Source: Candidatus Collierbacteria bacterium GW2011_GWB1_44_6 (GTDB taxonomy: Bacteria > Patescibacteriota > Microgenomatia > UBA1400 > MFAQ01). From it: a stretch of 17,364 nt of DNA. Of the stretch, positions 1 through 8,012 are shown piece after piece. The stretch is taken from positions 1-17,364 of the forward strand of contig LCJG01000009.1 of NCBI GenBank assembly GCA_000998025.1, in the 5' to 3' direction. Position 1 is the stretch's first letter, and the number at the start of each line of letters is the position of its first letter. The notes under the pieces are model-generated. The model was not told the origin of the DNA and ran no database searches. It saw only the letters and a list, made by a program, of their open reading frames with translations. The position numbers and the translations under genes were made by a program.

Positions 1-1833
1 GAGCTTTATCTAAACCATGCCCCTTACGGCGGTACCGTATACGGCATTGAAACTGCGGCCCAAACTTATTTTGGTAAGTCAGCCAAAGAGCTTAACCTCT
101 CTGAATCTGCTCTCCTCGCCGGCTTACCTCAATCTCCCACCAGGTACTCACCTTTTGGAGCCAAACCCGAACTCGCTATAAATAGGCAACACGAAGTCCT
201 CAGGCGAATGCAAGAAGATGGCTATATTACTTCCGAGCAATTAGAATCTGCCAAAAAAGAAAAATTAAATTTTTTAAAGAAAAATATCACCATCAATGCC
301 CCCCATTTTTCACTGATGGTCCGAGACAATTTGGTTCAAAAATATGGTGAAGAAAAAGTAAACTTAGGTGGACTAATTGTAACTACGACACTCGACCTAG
401 AGCTGCAAAAATACGTTGAAGCCTCCCTATCCGCCGAAATGAAAAAAATTGCAAGCCTCAAAATAAGCAATGGAGCCGCTATCGTTACTCATCCCAATAC
501 CGGTGAAATTCTCACTCTAGTTGGTTCAAAGGATTACTATAACGATGATATCGATGGCCAGGTAAATGTGGTGACATCACTCCGGCAGCCAGGGTCCTCT
601 ATCAAACCTATCAATTATGCTACCGGCCTTCTCTTAGGGTGGCCAACCAGCACCACCTACCTAGATGTCCCCACCTGTTTTAACGTAGCCGGCCAAAGAC
701 AGTACTGTCCAAAAAATTATGATAATACTTTCCGTGGCCCTGTCTCCATGCGCCAATCTCTGGCCAGTTCCTTAAACATCCCGGCAGTCAAACAGCTTGC
801 TCTAAACGGGGCAGACTCGTTTATCGCCACCGCCTCCGCCATGGGAATTTCTTCGTGGACGGATCAAAGCCGTTACGGGCTATCACTTACCCTTGGAGGT
901 GGTGAGGTGACCATGTATGACATGGCCAAAGCTTTTGGCACTTTTGCCAATAAAGGGGTAACGGTACCTCTTGTTTCGGTCATCAAAGTTGAAACCTTCG
1001 ACGGTCAAGTCTTGGAGGAATTTAAGCCCGAAACCACCGCTAATTTAGTCTCGGTTATGCCTCTAAACTGGGTTGATTTTTGGAAGCAAAATCCTAGCGA
1101 AGAGATTCTCTCCACCGACCCCAGGGTAACCCTACCCCAAGAAGTTACTTTTATTATCTCGGATATTCTGGCCGATAACGGTGCTCGCTCCGCGACTTTT
1201 GGCACTAATAGTAAATTGGTAATTCCTGGTCATACAGTGTCCGTCAAGACTGGTACTACAAACGATTTAAAAGACAACTGGACCATCGGCTATACTCCCG
1301 ATTATTTAGCCGCCACCTGGGTTGGCAACAATGACAGCACTTCCATGAGCTATGTTGCCTCAGGCGTAACGGGAGCCTCTCCTATCTGGAATAGCATCAT
1401 GAAAAAAGTGATTTTGAATATCAAAGACAAACCTCTTTCCAAGCCTGAAATGATCACAAACTTTCAAGTATGCAATCTAACCGGCCTCCTGGCTCAACAA
1501 GAAAACCAATGTGAGTCTCATTCGGAATACTTCATCGAAGGAATCTTACCTCTAAGTCAGAATAATTTCCCCGTAAAGAAACAGGTCTGGGTTCGTCGCT
1601 CAGACAAATACCCTATTCTACCTGGAGACGAAACTGTTGATCGTGACTTAGAAGAACACACGGTGGTTTCAGATCCTTTTTCGCAAGATTTTTGTCTGGA
1701 TTGCGCTTATCCCGTAGACGAAAAGGGACACATCCAGTGGCCACAGACCATCGTGGACTACTCCAAATTCGAATCAAGAAACGTTACCCCACTAAACTAT
1801 CTTCCTATCCCCAGACAAGAAAATGCTCCGTAA
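1..1833 (+). CDS. Class A penicillin-binding protein (PBP1A family), 5'-truncated
   Basis: Bifunctional peptidoglycan synthase: GT51 glycosyltransferase plus transpeptidase, acting outside the cytoplasmic membrane. The frame is open from base 1, so the N-terminal membrane anchor and the catalytic-Glu part of GT51 lie upstream of the window; 610 codons are present. The fragment starts in the GT51 motif ELYLNHAPYGG, followed by the usual YFGKSAKEL...LLAGLPQSPTRYSPF tail. The transpeptidase domain has all three motifs: SxxK at fragment residue 199 (RQPGSSIKP), SxN at 257-259 (SSLN) and KTGT at 416-419. A C-terminal tail of about 110 residues contains several Cys (CNLTG, CLDCAYP) and is not assigned. 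The first internal Met is at 208 but coding clearly runs through it. The stop overlaps the start of the GH18 gene by 11 nt. It is a paralogue of the PBP at 3088-5373. Family assignment is secure; in vivo role is inferred. Confidence 0.95.
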   Translation, partial: ELYLNHAPYGGTVYGIETAAQTYFGKSAKELNLSESALLAGLPQSPTRYSPFGAKPELAINRQHEVLRRMQEDGYITSEQLESAKKEKLNFLKKNITINAPHFSLMVRDNLVQKYGEEKVNLGGLIVTTTLDLELQKYVEASLSAEMKKIASLKISNGAAIVTHPNTGEILTLVGSKDYYNDDIDGQVNVVTSLRQPGSSIKPINYATGLLLGWPTSTTYLDVPTCFNVAGQRQYCPKNYDNTFRGPVSMRQSLASSLNIPAVKQLALNGADSFIATASAMGISSWTDQSRYGLSLTLGGGEVTMYDMAKAFGTFANKGVTVPLVSVIKVETFDGQVLEEFKPETTANLVSVMPLNWVDFWKQNPSEEILSTDPRVTLPQEVTFIISDILADNGARSATFGTNSKLVIPGHTVSVKTGTTNDLKDNWTIGYTPDYLAATWVGNNDSTSMSYVASGVTGASPIWNSIMKKVILNIKDKPLSKPEMITNFQVCNLTGLLAQQENQCESHSEYFIEGILPLSQNNFPVKKQVWVRRSDKYPILPGDETVDRDLEEHTVVSDPFSQDFCLDCAYPVDEKGHIQWPQTIVDYSKFESRNVTPLNYLPIPRQENAP

Positions 1834-3034
1834 AGTTAGTTTATTTTTCCTAGTTCTTGCTCTCATTTTTTCTGGTATCACCGTCTATGCTGTTTGGAAA
1901 GACGCCTTGCCGCTTGTCAGCCCTATCGCTCTTGTCGAAGTCATTATCGGGAACTCTGCTGCCTCAAAATCCCCCAAAGTAATCTACGGATTCTTTCCAT
2001 ACTGGAATTCAAAATACGCCGATGAACTGAATATTAACCTGCTCACTCATTTTGCTTATTTCGCAGTAGATCTAAACCCAGATGGTAGCATCAATAAAGC
2101 TAACTCAAAAAGAGAACAGGAGCCCGGGTGGAACAAGTTGAACTCCAAAACTGTCGGAAAATTACTCTATCAGTCAAAACTTCTGGACCAAAAAACAGTT
2201 CTAACCATAACGGCAATGGATACTGATCTTATAGATTCAATTCTGAGTAATCCCCAAAATTTTGACAATGCCATAAAGTCCATCATCGATGTCTATCACC
2301 AATATGACTTTGATGATATCAATATAGATTTTGAATACATAGGCGAACCAAATGAAAAAATTAGAGGAGGTTTTGTCGCCTTCATCCAGAGCCTAAAGAA
2401 TGCCTGTCTTGGCATAAACAAATATTGCCAAATTGATATAGATGTCTTTGGAGATGCGGCTACCAAATACCGACTTTGGGATCTAAATTCATTAAATCAA
2501 ACTGTAGATCATGTCATTGTGATGGCCTACGACTATTATCGAAAGAGTTCCTCTCAAGCCGGCCCGGTGGCTCCGTTAACCGGTAAGTGTCAAACAAAAA
2601 ACAACAATCTGTGTCTAGAGCAAGACATCATGTTCCATATTTCTGAGATGACCAAAATTGTGTCTCCGGAAAAAATAATTTTAGGAATCCCATTTTATGG
2701 ATATGAGTGGCAGACCGCCGGGGAAGATTTTCTAGCCAATACCTACCCGGGAACTGGCTCCATGGCCAGCTACTCAAGGATTCAAACCATTTTCTCAGAT
2801 CCTGATGTATCTTCACTGTCCGCCAAATGGTCAGAGTCCACTCTTAGTCCGTATTTAGTCTTTGAGATCGATAAAGAGATACATCAGATTCATTTTGAAA
2901 ATCCTGAGTCAATCAAACAAAAAATCAAGTTAATTAAGTCGGCTGGGCTAGGAGGGATTGCTATTTGGGCACTTGGGTACGAAACACCGTTTCCCGATCT
3001 ATGGAATCCGATAAAAAGCCTCACGACCCTCTAG
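1823..3034 (+). CDS. GH18-family glycoside hydrolase, membrane-anchored
   Basis: A 403-residue glycosidase of the chitinase/spore-wall-hydrolase superfamily. Residues about 5-25 form an uncleaved-looking hydrophobic signal anchor, placing the TIM barrel outside the cell. The GH18 catalytic signature is at 163-171 (FDDINIDFE, a DxxDxDxE variant with Asn at the third acidic position) with E171 as the predicted acid. Other GH18 landmarks are YGFFPYW (55-61), VMAYDYY (233-239), GIPFYGYEW (288-296) and the closing GGIAIWALGYE (377-387). The start codon lies inside the 3' end of the upstream PBP gene (11-nt overlap) and the next gene is another PBP, so the context suggests remodelling of peptidoglycan or another GlcNAc-containing surface polymer rather than chitin degradation. 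Substrate is inferred. The Asn in the DxxDxDxE motif occurs in active members, so I do not read it as inactivation. Confidence 0.9.
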   Translation: MLRKVSLFFLVLALIFSGITVYAVWKDALPLVSPIALVEVIIGNSAASKSPKVIYGFFPYWNSKYADELNINLLTHFAYFAVDLNPDGSINKANSKREQEPGWNKLNSKTVGKLLYQSKLLDQKTVLTITAMDTDLIDSILSNPQNFDNAIKSIIDVYHQYDFDDINIDFEYIGEPNEKIRGGFVAFIQSLKNACLGINKYCQIDIDVFGDAATKYRLWDLNSLNQTVDHVIVMAYDYYRKSSSQAGPVAPLTGKCQTKNNNLCLEQDIMFHISEMTKIVSPEKIILGIPFYGYEWQTAGEDFLANTYPGTGSMASYSRIQTIFSDPDVSSLSAKWSESTLSPYLVFEIDKEIHQIHFENPESIKQKIKLIKSAGLGGIAIWALGYETPFPDLWNPIKSLTTL

Positions 3035-3054
3035 TCTTTTTTCCTTTCAGGTCA

Positions 3055-3060
3055 TACAAT
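3055..3060 (+). promoter_or_regulatory. Possible -10 hexamer TACAAT before the second PBP gene
   Basis: TACAAT in the 53-nt gap between the GH18 and PBP genes, 27 nt before the ATG at 3088. It matches 5 of 6 bases of TATAAT. No recognisable -35 lies at the right distance, so this is weak. The rest of the gap shows no clear terminator for the upstream gene. Confidence 0.25.
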
Positions 3061-3087
3061 TGGGATTAGTTCCGCCCTTTCCAAAAA

Positions 3088-5373
3088 ATGAAACCAAGTA
3101 TGGGTAAAAAGACAGATCAAAAAAAAGTAAACTTTCTATTTCTAGTTGGTCGTCCTGCCTTTAAATCACTCATCCTTCTCATCTCCCTTGCTGGTTTTAT
3201 TTTTCTTTTCTGCGAGCGATTTTTCTCCACCCCATTAAACTTGCCCACTGTTCATTTTCCCAAAGTAAAGCTACCTACCCTCTCTTTTCCACAGCTTCAG
3301 TCATCAACAAAACGATTCCTTATATTCTTTATCTCCTCTCTTCTATTAGCTACTACCATCTATTTCGAAATCTTCTTTAAATTACCAAACCCGAAACAAC
3401 TATCTGAATTTCCCTCCAAATTAACCACTCAAATTCTTGATCGCAATGGCATTCTGCTATATAAAATCTATAAGGACGAAAACCGAACTCTGGTATCCAT
3501 CGATAATTTACCTCAACATGTCATCGATGCCTTTTTAGCCGCTGAAGACAAAGACTTTTATTCTCATAATGGTTTCTCACTTCCAGGAATGCTTAGGTCA
3601 ATATATAGAGATATCTTTGATAACCGACTAGAGGGAGGATCGACAATCACTCAACAATTAATCAAAAATACCATCCTCTCTTCAGAAAAAACATTCTCCA
3701 GAAAAGTTAAAGAGTTAATTTTGGCTATTTGGGCAGAACGCATATATTCCAAAGATAAGATTCTTGAAATGTATCTCAACCAAGTTGGTTTTGGTGGCCC
3801 GGCTTATGGCATCCAAGAGGCGTCACATCAATACTTTGATATCGACGCTGCTGACCTCAACGTAGCTCAAGCAGCCTTCCTAGCCAGCCTCACCAGAGCC
3901 CCGAGCAAATATTCTCCATTTGGAGAACACCCGGAATTAGCCTCCGAGAGGCAAAAAATAGTCCTTGGACAAATGGCCGGGCTAGGCATGATCACCCCGG
4001 AACAATACAACCAAGCTATTTCTGAAAAGTTGGACTTTAGATCCTCCAAAATCGAAATTCTCGCTCCCCACTTCGTCATGCTGGTAAAAAATATTCTTGT
4101 TAACCAATTGGGAGAAAACGTCGTCACCCAAGGAGGTCTCAAGGTATATACGACTCTCGATAGTAAATTGCAAGATCAGGCTCAAAGAATAGTAACGAGC
4201 GAGATTAAAACCTTAGAGCGGTTCCATGTAAGCAATGGAGCGGCCCTGGTAACCAATCCAAAAACAGGGGAGGTCTTAGCCATGGTTGGCTCAAAAGACT
4301 ACTTTAACCTCAAGGAAAACGGACAAGTTAACCTCACCACTTCCGTGCGTCAGCCCGGCAGTTCCATTAAGCCACTCAATTACGCCCTCTACTTTGAAAA
4401 GGGTCACAGCCCCGCCAGTGTAATTGAAGACAGACCCATTGCGGTCCGATTGGCGAGCAACGAAGTCTGGACTCCAAAAAATTACGACAGTCGATTTCAT
4501 GGCTCCATTACGCTACGACAGGCATTGGGAAGTTCCTACAACATCCCCTCAGTACTCATACTTCTCAAGAATGGTATCGGCAATTTTGCTGACTTTGCCA
4601 AAAAACTTGGCATTACCACCTGGGATGACCCGACGAGATATGGACCATCACTTGCCCTTGGCAGTTTAGAAGTAAAAATGGTAGATCTAGCCACTGCCTA
4701 CTCAACCTTTGCCAATCAAGGAATCACCACCCCTCTTCAGACTATTATGAAAATCGAAAGAGGTGACAGTGAAACTCTGAGACTGTCCTCTTGTCCAAGT
4801 CAAATAAACGTCACCCCAGGAAGCTCAGCTGTGAATGCGGACGAAACTTCATGTACCCCCAAAAGAAATATTTCACCCACCACCGCCTATATAATTTCCG
4901 ACATACTAGGTGACAACTCCGCTAGAAGTTCAGCCTTTGGTCTAAATTCTGTTTTGAATATTAAGAAGGCCAAAGTAGCTGTAAAAACAGGCACTAGCAA
5001 CGATCTAAGAGATAACTGGACCATTGGCTTTAGCGAAAATTTCCTAGTTGCCACTTGGGTAGGAAATAATGATAATCGTCCCATGGCCAACATAGCCTCC
5101 GGCATAACCGGAGCCTCACCTATTTGGGCAAAAATATTTAATTCAATTCTTGAGGAACATCAAGAACCACAGTCGGTTTCTCCTCCGGACAATTTGATAA
5201 AAGTACCTATCTGTATCCTTACCGGCACGCTCACTTGCTCAGGATGCCCTACCAGAATAGATTATTTTATTAAAGGCACAGAACCCAAAACCGCTTGTGA
5301 CCCCGCCGATATTCAGAAAAGACTCAACCCCACCCCATCTTCTTCATATTCCTCTACCCCCCAAATCCTCTAA
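3088..5373 (+). CDS. Class A penicillin-binding protein (PBP1A family), full length
   Basis: Complete 761-residue bifunctional peptidoglycan synthase. GT51: EDKDFYSHNG at 153-162 (catalytic E153), GGSTITQQLIKN at 183-194, RKVKE at 205-209, ILEMYLN at 225-231. Transpeptidase: SxxK S425/K428 in RQPGSSIKP, SxN S483-N485 (SSYN), KTGT at 633-636. The N-terminus is unusual: a basic start, a hydrophobic segment (about 27-44), a linker of four LP/FP pentapeptide units (52-71), then a second hydrophobic segment (about 77-97) before GT51. The C-terminus has a Cys-rich CILTGTLTCSGC...KTAC tail (from about 707). ATG at 3088 is used; ATG at 3100 is also possible and no convincing Shine-Dalgarno favours either. 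It is a paralogue of the PBP at 1-1833 throughout the shared region. It converges on the next gene with one base between stops. Confidence 0.95.
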   Translation: MKPSMGKKTDQKKVNFLFLVGRPAFKSLILLISLAGFIFLFCERFFSTPLNLPTVHFPKVKLPTLSFPQLQSSTKRFLIFFISSLLLATTIYFEIFFKLPNPKQLSEFPSKLTTQILDRNGILLYKIYKDENRTLVSIDNLPQHVIDAFLAAEDKDFYSHNGFSLPGMLRSIYRDIFDNRLEGGSTITQQLIKNTILSSEKTFSRKVKELILAIWAERIYSKDKILEMYLNQVGFGGPAYGIQEASHQYFDIDAADLNVAQAAFLASLTRAPSKYSPFGEHPELASERQKIVLGQMAGLGMITPEQYNQAISEKLDFRSSKIEILAPHFVMLVKNILVNQLGENVVTQGGLKVYTTLDSKLQDQAQRIVTSEIKTLERFHVSNGAALVTNPKTGEVLAMVGSKDYFNLKENGQVNLTTSVRQPGSSIKPLNYALYFEKGHSPASVIEDRPIAVRLASNEVWTPKNYDSRFHGSITLRQALGSSYNIPSVLILLKNGIGNFADFAKKLGITTWDDPTRYGPSLALGSLEVKMVDLATAYSTFANQGITTPLQTIMKIERGDSETLRLSSCPSQINVTPGSSAVNADETSCTPKRNISPTTAYIISDILGDNSARSSAFGLNSVLNIKKAKVAVKTGTSNDLRDNWTIGFSENFLVATWVGNNDNRPMANIASGITGASPIWAKIFNSILEEHQEPQSVSPPDNLIKVPICILTGTLTCSGCPTRIDYFIKGTEPKTACDPADIQKRLNPTPSSSYSSTPQIL
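3241..3300 (+). repeat. Four tandem pentapeptide-coding units, [LF]P-x-[VL]-x
   Basis: Within the full-length PBP gene, 60 bases encode LPTVH, FPKVK, LPTLS, FPQLQ: four consecutive 5-residue units with Pro at position 2 and Val/Leu at position 4 (residues 52-71). They alternate LP and FP and sit between two hydrophobic segments. The periodicity is exact at protein level but the DNA units have diverged, so it is an old repeat under protein-level constraint rather than a recent slippage product. Confidence 0.75.
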
Positions 5374-5374
5374 C

Positions 5375-5662
5375 TTAAAGTTTATACTCCACGTAATTCT
5401 TCCACTCATTTTTCGGGTTTCCGGAATCCTGTTTTGGTGAACTAAATGATGGAAGTCCAAACTTGATTCCTTCCAGTTTCGGCCATAACCAAAAAAAGAT
5501 GGTTGTTCCAAAAATAATGAAGAATGTCCAAAAAATCACTTTTCTCTCTGCCGCTCTCTCCTCTTTTGTTTTCTTACGTTTTAACCTCTTCTTTGGAGCT
5601 CCGTCGCCAATGTTTTCGTCCTCTTCCATTGGTAGTTCCAAAACTGCATCAACGTCTTTCAT
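5375..5662 (-). CDS. Small single-TM protein of unknown function
   Basis: A 95-residue protein I do not recognise. Residues 1-20 are acidic (MEEDENIGD), 23-41 strongly basic (PKKRLKRKKTKEERAAERK), 42-60 hydrophobic (one membrane helix), and 61-95 form a polar tail with Pro and Ser. The positive-inside rule predicts the charged N-terminus in the cytoplasm and the tail outside. The start follows the stop of the dehydrogenase gene by one base (TAA-T-ATG), so the two are co-transcribed and probably translationally coupled. At its 3' end it converges on the PBP gene with one base between the stops. The charge pattern and small size would suit a membrane-tethered accessory factor, but nothing proves that. 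Confidence 0.7.
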   Translation of the reverse strand: MKDVDAVLELPMEEDENIGDGAPKKRLKRKKTKEERAAERKVIFWTFFIIFGTTIFFWLWPKLEGIKFGLPSFSSPKQDSGNPKNEWKNYVEYKL

Positions 5663-5663
5663 A

Positions 5664-6650
5664 TTAATCTATTTTTTGTTGCCAAACGTCAGGGTTTACT
5701 AGACATGATGGCTGCCTATCTTCTATTGCGTCTGCCAGATTATCGACTACGATTCTGGCCATGGCAACTCTCGCTTCAACCGTTGCCGAGGCGGTATGGG
5801 GTGTGAGAACCGTGTTGGGCAGTGATCTGAGCCCTTCCGGCACTTCAGACTCATCTTCAAAAACATCCAATCCTGCGCCGGCAATCCACCTTTCCTTTAA
5901 GGCTCTGATCAATGTTGTCTGGTCCACAATGGGGCCCCTGGCGGTGTTAATCAGTATCGCCGTTGGTTTCATTAGTTTAAGTTCCCTTTCGCTTATCAAG
6001 TGTCTAGTTTCACTAGTCAGTGGCACAGACAGGCTTACTACATCTGCCTTTTCCAACAGATGATCAAATGTATGGTAAGCGACACTATATTCTTCCTCAA
6101 ACTCCTCATCTCTATGTCTATTAAAGTAAATCACCTTCATCCCCAACGCACTCGCCATTCTGGCCGTCCACCTGCCAATTCTGCCAAGCCCAACAATTCC
6201 CATTACCTTATTTTTTATTCCCGTACCCAGAAGCAGATCAGGTTCCCAACCTTTATACTTCCCAGAACGGATAAATCGGTCACCTTCCACAATTCTTCTA
6301 AACAAGACCAGTGTAAAGGCGATCACCTCCTCAGCGACTGACTCGGTCAACACTCCCGGGGTATTCGTCACACAGATACCTCTCTTAGTTGCCGCCGGGA
6401 TGTCAATATTGTCAAATCCCACCGCGTAATTGCTGATGACTTTTAGTTGCGAGCCTGCAGAATCCATTACTTCAGAATCGATCTTTTCGGTTAGCAGCGA
6501 AATTATACCCACCGCCCCCTTTACTCCCCGGAGCAAATCGGACCTACCAATATCCTTCCCTTGCCAAACCACCACGTCATATTTATCTTTTAGCCTATCC
6601 AAAAACTTACCTAAAAAAAGATGTGTCACAAATATCTTCGGTTTCTCCAT
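5664..6650 (-). CDS. D-isomer-specific 2-hydroxyacid dehydrogenase (glyoxylate/hydroxypyruvate reductase-like)
   Basis: NAD(P)-dependent reduction of a 2-keto acid to the D-2-hydroxy acid in the cytoplasm. With the start at 6650 it has 328 residues, typical for the family. Visible motifs: substrate-domain VISNYAVGFDNID (71-83), Rossmann GLGRIG (154-159), and the catalytic triad Arg238 (NTARGP), Glu267 (DVFEDE) and His285 (TPHTAS). An upstream in-frame ATG at 6695 would add 15 residues; I prefer 6650 because MEKPKIFVT matches the usual family N-terminus and a -10-like hexamer lies 6 nt before it. The family covers glyoxylate, hydroxypyruvate, 2-ketogluconate, phosphoglycerate and lactate enzymes; sequence alone does not fix the substrate, though length and the DVFEDE motif resemble glyoxylate reductases. 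It is followed by the small TM protein gene after a 1-nt gap. Confidence 0.9.
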   Translation of the reverse strand: MEKPKIFVTHLFLGKFLDRLKDKYDVVVWQGKDIGRSDLLRGVKGAVGIISLLTEKIDSEVMDSAGSQLKVISNYAVGFDNIDIPAATKRGICVTNTPGVLTESVAEEVIAFTLVLFRRIVEGDRFIRSGKYKGWEPDLLLGTGIKNKVMGIVGLGRIGRWTARMASALGMKVIYFNRHRDEEFEEEYSVAYHTFDHLLEKADVVSLSVPLTSETRHLISERELKLMKPTAILINTARGPIVDQTTLIRALKERWIAGAGLDVFEDESEVPEGLRSLPNTVLTPHTASATVEARVAMARIVVDNLADAIEDRQPSCLVNPDVWQQKID

Positions 6651-6656
6651 ACCTTC

Positions 6657-6662
6657 ATTTAA
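6657..6662 (-). promoter_or_regulatory. Possible -10 hexamer (TTAAAT) for the dehydrogenase gene
   Basis: On the minus strand TTAAAT is followed by GAAGGT and then ATG at 6650. It matches TATAAT at only 4 of 6 positions, but the spacing (6 nt to ATG) and the AGGT before ATG are the same as at the starts at 9385 and 14193. If used, the transcript would be leaderless. Confidence 0.3.
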
Positions 6663-6701
6663 CCACAAAGACGCCACCACATAAAAAATATTCATCTATC
6701 A

Positions 6702-6888
6702 AATCTGTGAGTGCTGTTTAAAAGTCGTAGGCCGTGTCCTTTGTGGCGAGATTTTGCAAGGTGCGTAGAGCAGGCCCCCTGCGAAGTCAGGGGTCTACGC
6801 ACCGCAAACCAGAAATTTTTCTCGCAGGGAAAAACTGTCGTTCGCCAACAAACGGATACGGACTATGACTTAATGCACGAAACAGATT
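6702..6888. repeat. Long imperfect palindrome filling the dehydrogenase/kinase gap (element 1)
   Basis: The two halves of this gap pair along most of their length. Paired segments from outside in: 6702-6707 with 6883-6888 (AATCTG); 6711-6714 with 6875-6878; 6722-6739 with 6854-6871 (18 positions: 15 Watson-Crick, 2 G-U as plus-strand RNA, 1 mismatch); 6740-6744 with 6848-6852; 6745-6749 with 6842-6846; 6753-6757 with 6804-6808; 6760-6769 with 6794-6803 (10 perfect); 6776-6781 with 6788-6793 (6 perfect) closing a 6-nt loop. The right arm carries about 33 extra bases (6809-6841). No open reading frame or T-tract explains it. Confidence 0.8.
6760..6803. repeat. GC-rich core hairpin of element 1
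   Basis: GGTGCGTAGA (6760-6769) is the exact reverse complement of 6794-6803, and CCCCTG (6776-6781) of CAGGGG (6788-6793), with loop CGAAGT. A 6-nt bulge (6770-6775) separates the two stems; GCAGG/CCTGC (6770-6774/6778-6782) offers an alternative inner fold. There is no U-tract directly after it on either strand, so it does not look like an intrinsic terminator. Confidence 0.8.
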
Positions 6889-6902
6889 AGAAAAATTCAC
6901 CT

Positions 6903-7886
6903 TCACACCCACTCTTCAGTCATTTTTATTTTCTTGCTCACCCATTTTTCCATATCACCCTTATAAAGCAGTCCCTCTTTCGCCCCCAACTTCGCCACCA
7001 CACTTCCCCCATTGGCCAAACCCATTTTCAGGCACTCTTCAGGCTTTTTTTCTTGCAATATCCCCGCCACTACTCCGCTCACGAATGCGTCACCGGCGCC
7101 GGTATCATCAACTGATTTTGTCGTCGTGGCATCCATCTTTATCCATTGCCTGTTTGTCAAAATACTGGCACCTCTTTTGCCGTCCGTTACAGCTACAATC
7201 CTGATACCCATGTCTGCCATCTTTTTCATCATCACTTGTTCGTCTTCAAAATTATGACCAAGCAACATACTCGCTTCCTGCCTATTAACGTTAAAAAAAT
7301 CAAATTTAGACACCAATCGTAACAGTGAGTCCCTCTGTGCCAACTCCTGTCTTCCTGGATTGATACCTATTCTGATCCCATTTTCAATAGCAAAAGACAC
7401 AATATCCTCCAATAAATGTGTGTTGCCTCCCAGAGATGACAACTGGATCCAATCAGCTTTCTTCATCTCCTCCCAGTCGATTTTGTTAGCATCCAGCAAT
7501 TCACTCTCACCTCTATATGTCACAATTGATCTTCCCCCATTTGCTGCCACCAATACAGTCGACAAACCGGTATTTCCATTTCCCTTTTGCACCATAGACA
7601 AGTCCACATCTTCTCTTTTAAGCTGTTTAGTCATTAACTCTCCCACATCATCACCCCCAATTCGTATGACCGTTTTTACTGCCTCACCCAGACGATGAAG
7701 TCCCACCGAGACGTTTGTACCACCTCCGCCGCTTTCCATCAAACCCCGCTCTGCTTCCAGTTTTCCACCCACCATTTCACAAATAGCTATCCCTCCGGGA
7801 ACTTCATGCCCCTTGACCAGCTTTAGGGCTTTTGACACGACCAAACAGTCCATCACCGCCGCCCCAATTACCACTACTTTTTTCAT
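6903..7886 (-). CDS. PfkB/ribokinase-family sugar kinase
   Basis: ATP-dependent phosphorylation of a sugar or sugar phosphate in the cytoplasm. Length is 327 residues, normal for the family. The N-terminus is the usual VVVIGAAVMD strand; ESGGGGTNVSVGLHRLG (51-67) is the PfkB substrate-binding GG motif; NVNRQEASMLLG (199-210) is the 'N..E' motif; VDDTGAGDAFVSG (259-271) carries the anion hole and the catalytic base D266. The family includes ribokinase, fructokinase, 6-phosphofructokinase-2 and nucleoside kinases, and the substrate cannot be fixed here. The pentose-phosphate genes nearby make ribose or a phosphofructose plausible. The stop is TGA. The gene is divergent from the four-TM gene, with a palindromic spacer between them, and element 1 follows its stop. 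Confidence 0.9.
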   Translation of the reverse strand: MKKVVVIGAAVMDCLVVSKALKLVKGHEVPGGIAICEMVGGKLEAERGLMESGGGGTNVSVGLHRLGEAVKTVIRIGGDDVGELMTKQLKREDVDLSMVQKGNGNTGLSTVLVAANGGRSIVTYRGESELLDANKIDWEEMKKADWIQLSSLGGNTHLLEDIVSFAIENGIRIGINPGRQELAQRDSLLRLVSKFDFFNVNRQEASMLLGHNFEDEQVMMKKMADMGIRIVAVTDGKRGASILTNRQWIKMDATTTKSVDDTGAGDAFVSGVVAGILQEKKPEECLKMGLANGGSVVAKLGAKEGLLYKGDMEKWVSKKIKMTEEWV

Positions 7887-7893
7887 CTATTTT

Positions 7894-7899
7894 ATTTTA
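7894..7899 (-). promoter_or_regulatory. Probable -10 hexamer TAAAAT for the PfkB-family kinase
   Basis: On the minus strand TAAAAT is followed by 7 nt and then the ATG at 7886. It lies in the terminal arm of palindrome element 2, so the mirror copy at 8013-8018 serves the divergent gene. The distance implies transcription starting at or next to the start codon. Confidence 0.45.
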
Positions 7900-8012
7900 G
7901 CTTATTGAACGGTGCAGAAGTGCCAGCAAAATGTCGCGCGGAGCGGATCCGCACTCGTACTCGAGGGACGGAGGTCGAGCACGTCATTTTGCGCACTTCG
8001 AACCGCATAAGC

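Noticed and set aside
3012..3043. AAAAAG...CTTTTTT around the GH18 stop as a terminator
   Set aside because: The possible stem is only A-T pairs with a loop of about 18 nt and lacks a GC-rich part.
5761..6684. Plus-strand frames of 84-113 codons opposite the dehydrogenase
   Set aside because: The minus-strand protein has complete catalytic motifs across the same bases; the opposite frames show none.
6760..6830. Core hairpin of element 1 as an intrinsic terminator
   Set aside because: The nearest T-run on the plus strand begins about 12 nt after the stem and there is none on the minus strand, the direction of the flanking genes.
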